Of a stretch of 17,517 bases of DNA, positions 14,937 through 17,517 are shown piece after piece (positions within the stretch are counted from its first letter, which is position 1; every line of letters starts with the position of its first letter). A model generated the notes under the pieces. The model was not told the origin of the DNA. It did not search any database and saw only the letters and a list, made by a program, of their open reading frames with translations. A program made the position numbers and the translations under genes. The DNA is from DASZZY01 sp036260395 (GTDB lineage: Bacteria > Actinomycetota > UBA4738 > CALAEC01): the NCBI GenBank assembly GCA_036260395.1, contig DASZZY010000193.1, positions 1 through 17,517 of the forward strand, written 5' to 3'.

Positions 14937-16337
14937 CGGGTAGGCGCGGGCGAAGGCCACCCGGAGGCCGGTGGCCAGGAGCGAGGTGGCGGCGGTCACG
15001 GCGAGGGCGGCCACCGGGGATCCGGCCACCGCCAGGACGAACACCAGGAACAGCCGGCCATCCCGGCCGCCGAGGAGCCACCCCAGCCGCCGCTCTGAGG
15101 GCGGCGCCAGTCCCAGCGCCGCGATGCGGTCCTTGCTCGACATCGACAGCAGCGCCCCGGCGGTGGCCGCCACGGTGAGGGGGATCACCACGCCCGGCGC
15201 GGCCGTGCCGGCCGCCCACAGGCCAAGCCCGCCGATGATGGCGGCGTCCGACACGCGGTCGAGGACGCCGTCGAGGAGCGTGCCCCGCGGGCCGGCGCGG
15301 AGCGCCAGGCGGGCGACCTCCCCATCCACGCCGTCCAGGACGGAGCACGCCTGCACCAGGAGCCCCCCGGCCAGGCCGTGGCCCATGCCCAGCAGCGCGG
15401 CCGCGACGATGCCCACGGCGAAAGCCAGCACGGAGACCAGGTCCGGGTTCGGCCGGAGGGGCGCCAGCGCCCAGGAGATCGGGATCGACACCCGGCGGTT
15501 GAGCAGCGCCGACACCGGCCCATCGCTCGAGCGACGGAGCGACCCTCGCAGGAGCCCGCGGGCCCGGGACAGGTCCGCCGGCGTGTCCACGTCCTGCCAC
15601 CAGATGCCGGTCCGGAGCGGGACGGCCACGACCCTCCTCCGCCGGGCCAGCTCCTCGACGGCCTCCGACAGCGTTCCCCGGCCCGCCGCCAGGCTGGCCC
15701 TCGCCGCGCCGAACGCGTCGGGCCCGAGCAGGAACGCGCCGCAGTCCACCACCGGGCTCACGACCTGCTTGCCGAGCGCCACGACCTCGCCTCGCGAGCC
15801 GATCGTGACCTTGGTCGCCTCGTCGACCACCGCGGGGTCCGGCGCCGGGTCCACGAGCACCGCCGGGGCGCCCCCCGCGGCGAGCTGGGCCAGCGCGCCC
15901 TCGGCGAAGAGGTGGTCCGCGGTGAGGAGCAGGAACGACGGCTCGTCGACCAGGGCCGGCTCGGCGGCCACGAGCGAGGCGCCGTTCCCCTTCTCCCAGT
16001 CCTCGGCCACCACGACCTTCACCCGGCCGGGCGCCGCCCGGGTGGCCACCGCGGCCACGGGTCCGGCATGGTACCCACAGACCACGACGACTCCCTCGAC
16101 GCCAGCCGCCAGCGCCGTGCGGATGGCCCGCTCGACGAGCGCCAGGCCGCCCACCCGCACCAGCGCCTTCGAGCCTCCCCCGGTCACCTCGCTCAGCCGC
16201 TCCGAACGTCCGGCGGCCAGCACGACGGCCATCCTGGGCGGCGGCAGGGGCTCCGGCGTCGCCGCCTCGTCGCGGACCGGCCGGAGGTCTACCTCACCCG
16301 GGCGCTGGGTCCCCGGCGTGAACTCGGCCTTCTCCAC
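14931..16337 (-). CDS. Fused nucleotidyltransferase / CDP-alcohol phosphatidyltransferase (IPCT/DIPPS-like)
   Basis: This 468-residue two-domain membrane enzyme has a nucleotidyltransferase at residues 36-265: LAAGRSERL at 40-48, Lys57 in SKALV, TADHLF with Asp141, and WWQDVDTPADL near 246-255. A CDP-alcohol phosphatidyltransferase follows, with the complete motif D335xxD338GxxA342R343...G352xxxD356xxxD360 and several hydrophobic helices. This order matches bifunctional CTP:inositol-1-phosphate cytidylyltransferase/di-myo-inositol-phosphate-phosphate synthase, known from hyperthermophiles and Rubrobacter. The product could be that solute precursor or an inositol-type lipid; no inositol-phosphate synthase is nearby. 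Start is uncertain. I chose GTG 16337, with TAGCAT 7 nt upstream (leaderless pattern). GTG 16400 gives 489 residues. ATG 16232 gives 433 and starts exactly at the nucleotidyltransferase motif. Confidence 0.85.
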   Translation of the reverse strand: MEKAEFTPGTQRPGEVDLRPVRDEAATPEPLPPPRMAVVLAAGRSERLSEVTGGGSKALVRVGGLALVERAIRTALAAGVEGVVVVCGYHAGPVAAVATRAAPGRVKVVVAEDWEKGNGASLVAAEPALVDEPSFLLLTADHLFAEGALAQLAAGGAPAVLVDPAPDPAVVDEATKVTIGSRGEVVALGKQVVSPVVDCGAFLLGPDAFGAARASLAAGRGTLSEAVEELARRRRVVAVPLRTGIWWQDVDTPADLSRARGLLRGSLRRSSDGPVSALLNRRVSIPISWALAPLRPNPDLVSVLAFAVGIVAAALLGMGHGLAGGLLVQACSVLDGVDGEVARLALRAGPRGTLLDGVLDRVSDAAIIGGLGLWAAGTAAPGVVIPLTVAATAGALLSMSSKDRIAALGLAPPSERRLGWLLGGRDGRLFLVFVLAVAGSPVAALAVTAATSLLATGLRVAFARAYPP

Positions 16338-16344
16338 GGACGGG

Positions 16345-16350
16345 ATGCTA
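16345..16350 (-). promoter_or_regulatory. Candidate -10 box for the IPCT/DIPPS-like gene (TAGCAT)
   Basis: TAGCAT fits TAnnnT and lies 7 nt before the GTG at 16337, as in the leaderless arrangement of uvrA. The intervening bases end in GTCC, also like uvrA. It lies in the 101-bp gap after the amidohydrolase stop. No good -35 is visible. Confidence 0.35.
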
Positions 16351-16438
16351 GTCGAGCGCCCCCCCTCGCGGATGGACCTCGGCGCCGGGCCCCTGGCCAC
16401 GTCAGCGGTCGATCCTCACGACGCGCCCTCGGGCGACG

Positions 16439-17461
16439 TCAGCGGTCCAGTTTTCGGACGCGGCCTCCCCGCACCACGAACCGCACCCGGCCCAGCGCCC
16501 CGAGCCCCTCGAACGGATCCCCGCCCAGGCCGATGACGTCGGCGGGGGCCCCCTCCTCGAGCGGCCCCCGCGTCATGGCGGCCAGGATGGCGTCGACGCC
16601 GAGCCCCGCGGCCGCCAGGTGCGCGGCCTCGCCGGGGTGGCAGCCCGGGGGGATCGGCCCGTTCCCCAGGTCGGTCCCGTAGCGGACTCGACCACCGGCC
16701 TGGACGAACCTCCGGAGGTTGTCCACGGCCAGGTCGAGCTCGGGGGTACGCCGTCCGTAGGAGTGGATCTCGAGGGTGCTGGTGATCGTCATCCGCCGGG
16801 CCAGCGCCCGGATCAGGTCGTCCGAGAGCCGCTCCGTCCACGGGCAGTGGGCCAGCTCGTCCACCCCCGCGCCGAGCGCCCGCTCGGTCTGGCCCGCCCC
16901 CTGGGCGTGGGCGGCGACCCGGAGGCCGCCGGCGTGGGCGGCGTCGCACGCCGCCACGAGCTCGCGGTCGGACAGGGTCGGGCCGGCGTCCGCGTTGAGA
17001 GCCACCTTGATGACGGCCGGGTCCAGCGCCGCCACGCGCTCCACCGCGCCCGCCGCCTCCTCGGGCCCCCGGACCTCGATCCATCCGCCCGCCGGGCACC
17101 ACCCCGCCCGGCTCGGATAGCCGCCGGGCGCCGTGATCATCGGGCCGGCCGCCGAGAGCGCCGGCCCGTCGAAGTCCGTGGCCTGGGAGATGTCCACCAG
17201 CGGGAAGATCTCCTCCGGCGGCCACGCCAGGTCGCGGGCCGCAGTGACGCCACCCCCGAGGACGGCCTCCGGCCGGGACAGGCGGATGTGGACGTGGTGG
17301 TCGACGACCCCGGGCATCAGGAACCAGTCGCCCGCCACCTCGTGGTCCGCGGGCGGCGCCGCGGCCGCGGGGCCGGCGTAGGCGAGCCGCGAGCCGCGGA
17401 CCACGACCGCGGCATCGTCGACGAGCCGCCCCGGCCCGATCCAGCAGGCCGCCCCCTGCAC
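16439..17461 (-). CDS. Amidohydrolase (imidazolonepropionase/prolidase-like metal-dependent hydrolase)
   Basis: This metal-dependent hydrolase of 340 residues has a TIM-barrel active site. Expected ligands are all visible: His56 and His58 in DHHVHI, Lys152 in VIKVAL (the lysine carbamylated in binuclear members), His185 in AAHAQG, His205 in ELAHCPW and Asp264 in YGTDLGN. The small N-terminal beta-sandwich begins at once (VVVRGSRLAYAG) and closes at the C-terminus (PADVIGLGGDPFEG, RFVVRGGRVRKL). The substrate is unknown; relatives cleave imidazolonepropionate, cyclic amides or dipeptides. The GTG at 17461 has GGAG 9 nt upstream. The frame stays open to the window edge, and residues just before it (TETLLVQG in this frame) look like a normal first strand, so the true start may lie a few codons earlier or beyond the edge. 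Confidence 0.88.
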   Translation of the reverse strand: MQGAACWIGPGRLVDDAAVVVRGSRLAYAGPAAAAPPADHEVAGDWFLMPGVVDHHVHIRLSRPEAVLGGGVTAARDLAWPPEEIFPLVDISQATDFDGPALSAAGPMITAPGGYPSRAGWCPAGGWIEVRGPEEAAGAVERVAALDPAVIKVALNADAGPTLSDRELVAACDAAHAGGLRVAAHAQGAGQTERALGAGVDELAHCPWTERLSDDLIRALARRMTITSTLEIHSYGRRTPELDLAVDNLRRFVQAGGRVRYGTDLGNGPIPPGCHPGEAAHLAAAGLGVDAILAAMTRGPLEEGAPADVIGLGGDPFEGLGALGRVRFVVRGGRVRKLDR

Positions 17462-17517
17462 GAGCAGCGTCTCCGTGGCTCTCCCTCCCGACGCCGGAAC
17501 GACGTGGGGGGGGGGCG

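Noticed and set aside
14716..15600. In-frame 295-residue extension of UvrA
   Set aside because: It runs through the repeat region and the phosphatidyltransferase gene in another frame. The conserved UvrA N-terminus starts at 14715.

Overview
This is a very GC-rich window (about 70% by eye). Eleven protein genes lie head to tail, all on the minus strand, with GTG used about as often as ATG to start them. The gene order uvrA, uvrC, rapZ, gap, pgk, tpiA and the Arg-containing P-loop of RapZ point to a member of the Actinomycetota or a close relative, probably a poorly sampled or metagenome-derived lineage. This assignment is inferred from gene order and motifs; I could not run a phylogeny. Both ends of the window sit in or near G/C homopolymers, so it may be a whole contig.

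In transcription order (right to left) the layout is as follows. (1) A metal-dependent amidohydrolase (16439-17461). (2) A fused nucleotidyltransferase/CDP-alcohol phosphatidyltransferase resembling IPCT/DIPPS, the two-domain enzyme of di-myo-inositol phosphate synthesis (14931-16337). (3) A 215-bp gap holding degenerate direct and inverted repeats. (4) uvrA. (5) A lipoprotein that I read as a seven-bladed beta-propeller with a C-terminal type-1 copper (cupredoxin) domain. (6) uvrC overlapping rapZ by ATGA. (7) A 153-bp gap where most Actinomycetota carry yvcK and whiA. (8) A tightly coupled glycolytic operon gap-pgk-tpiA-apgM, ending in an archaeal-type cofactor-independent phosphoglycerate mutase. 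(9) An ABC permease of the OppC/DppC type and a cysteine-rich family-5 substrate-binding lipoprotein, whose partner genes must lie beyond the left edge or elsewhere.

Functionally there are three themes. UvrA and UvrC are two of the three subunits of nucleotide excision repair; uvrB is not here. The four glycolytic genes cover triose-phosphate isomerisation through 2-phosphoglycerate. The last two genes are part of a peptide or nickel-type importer. The most unusual items are the propeller-cupredoxin lipoprotein between uvrA and uvrC, an identical 13-bp sequence containing the -10 box in front of both uvr genes, a recurring arrangement with the -10 box only 6-8 nt before the start codon (predicting leaderless mRNAs), and the missing yvcK-whiA block. 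I found no mobile element, CRISPR array, tRNA or rRNA. No gene-free stretch exceeds 300 bases.
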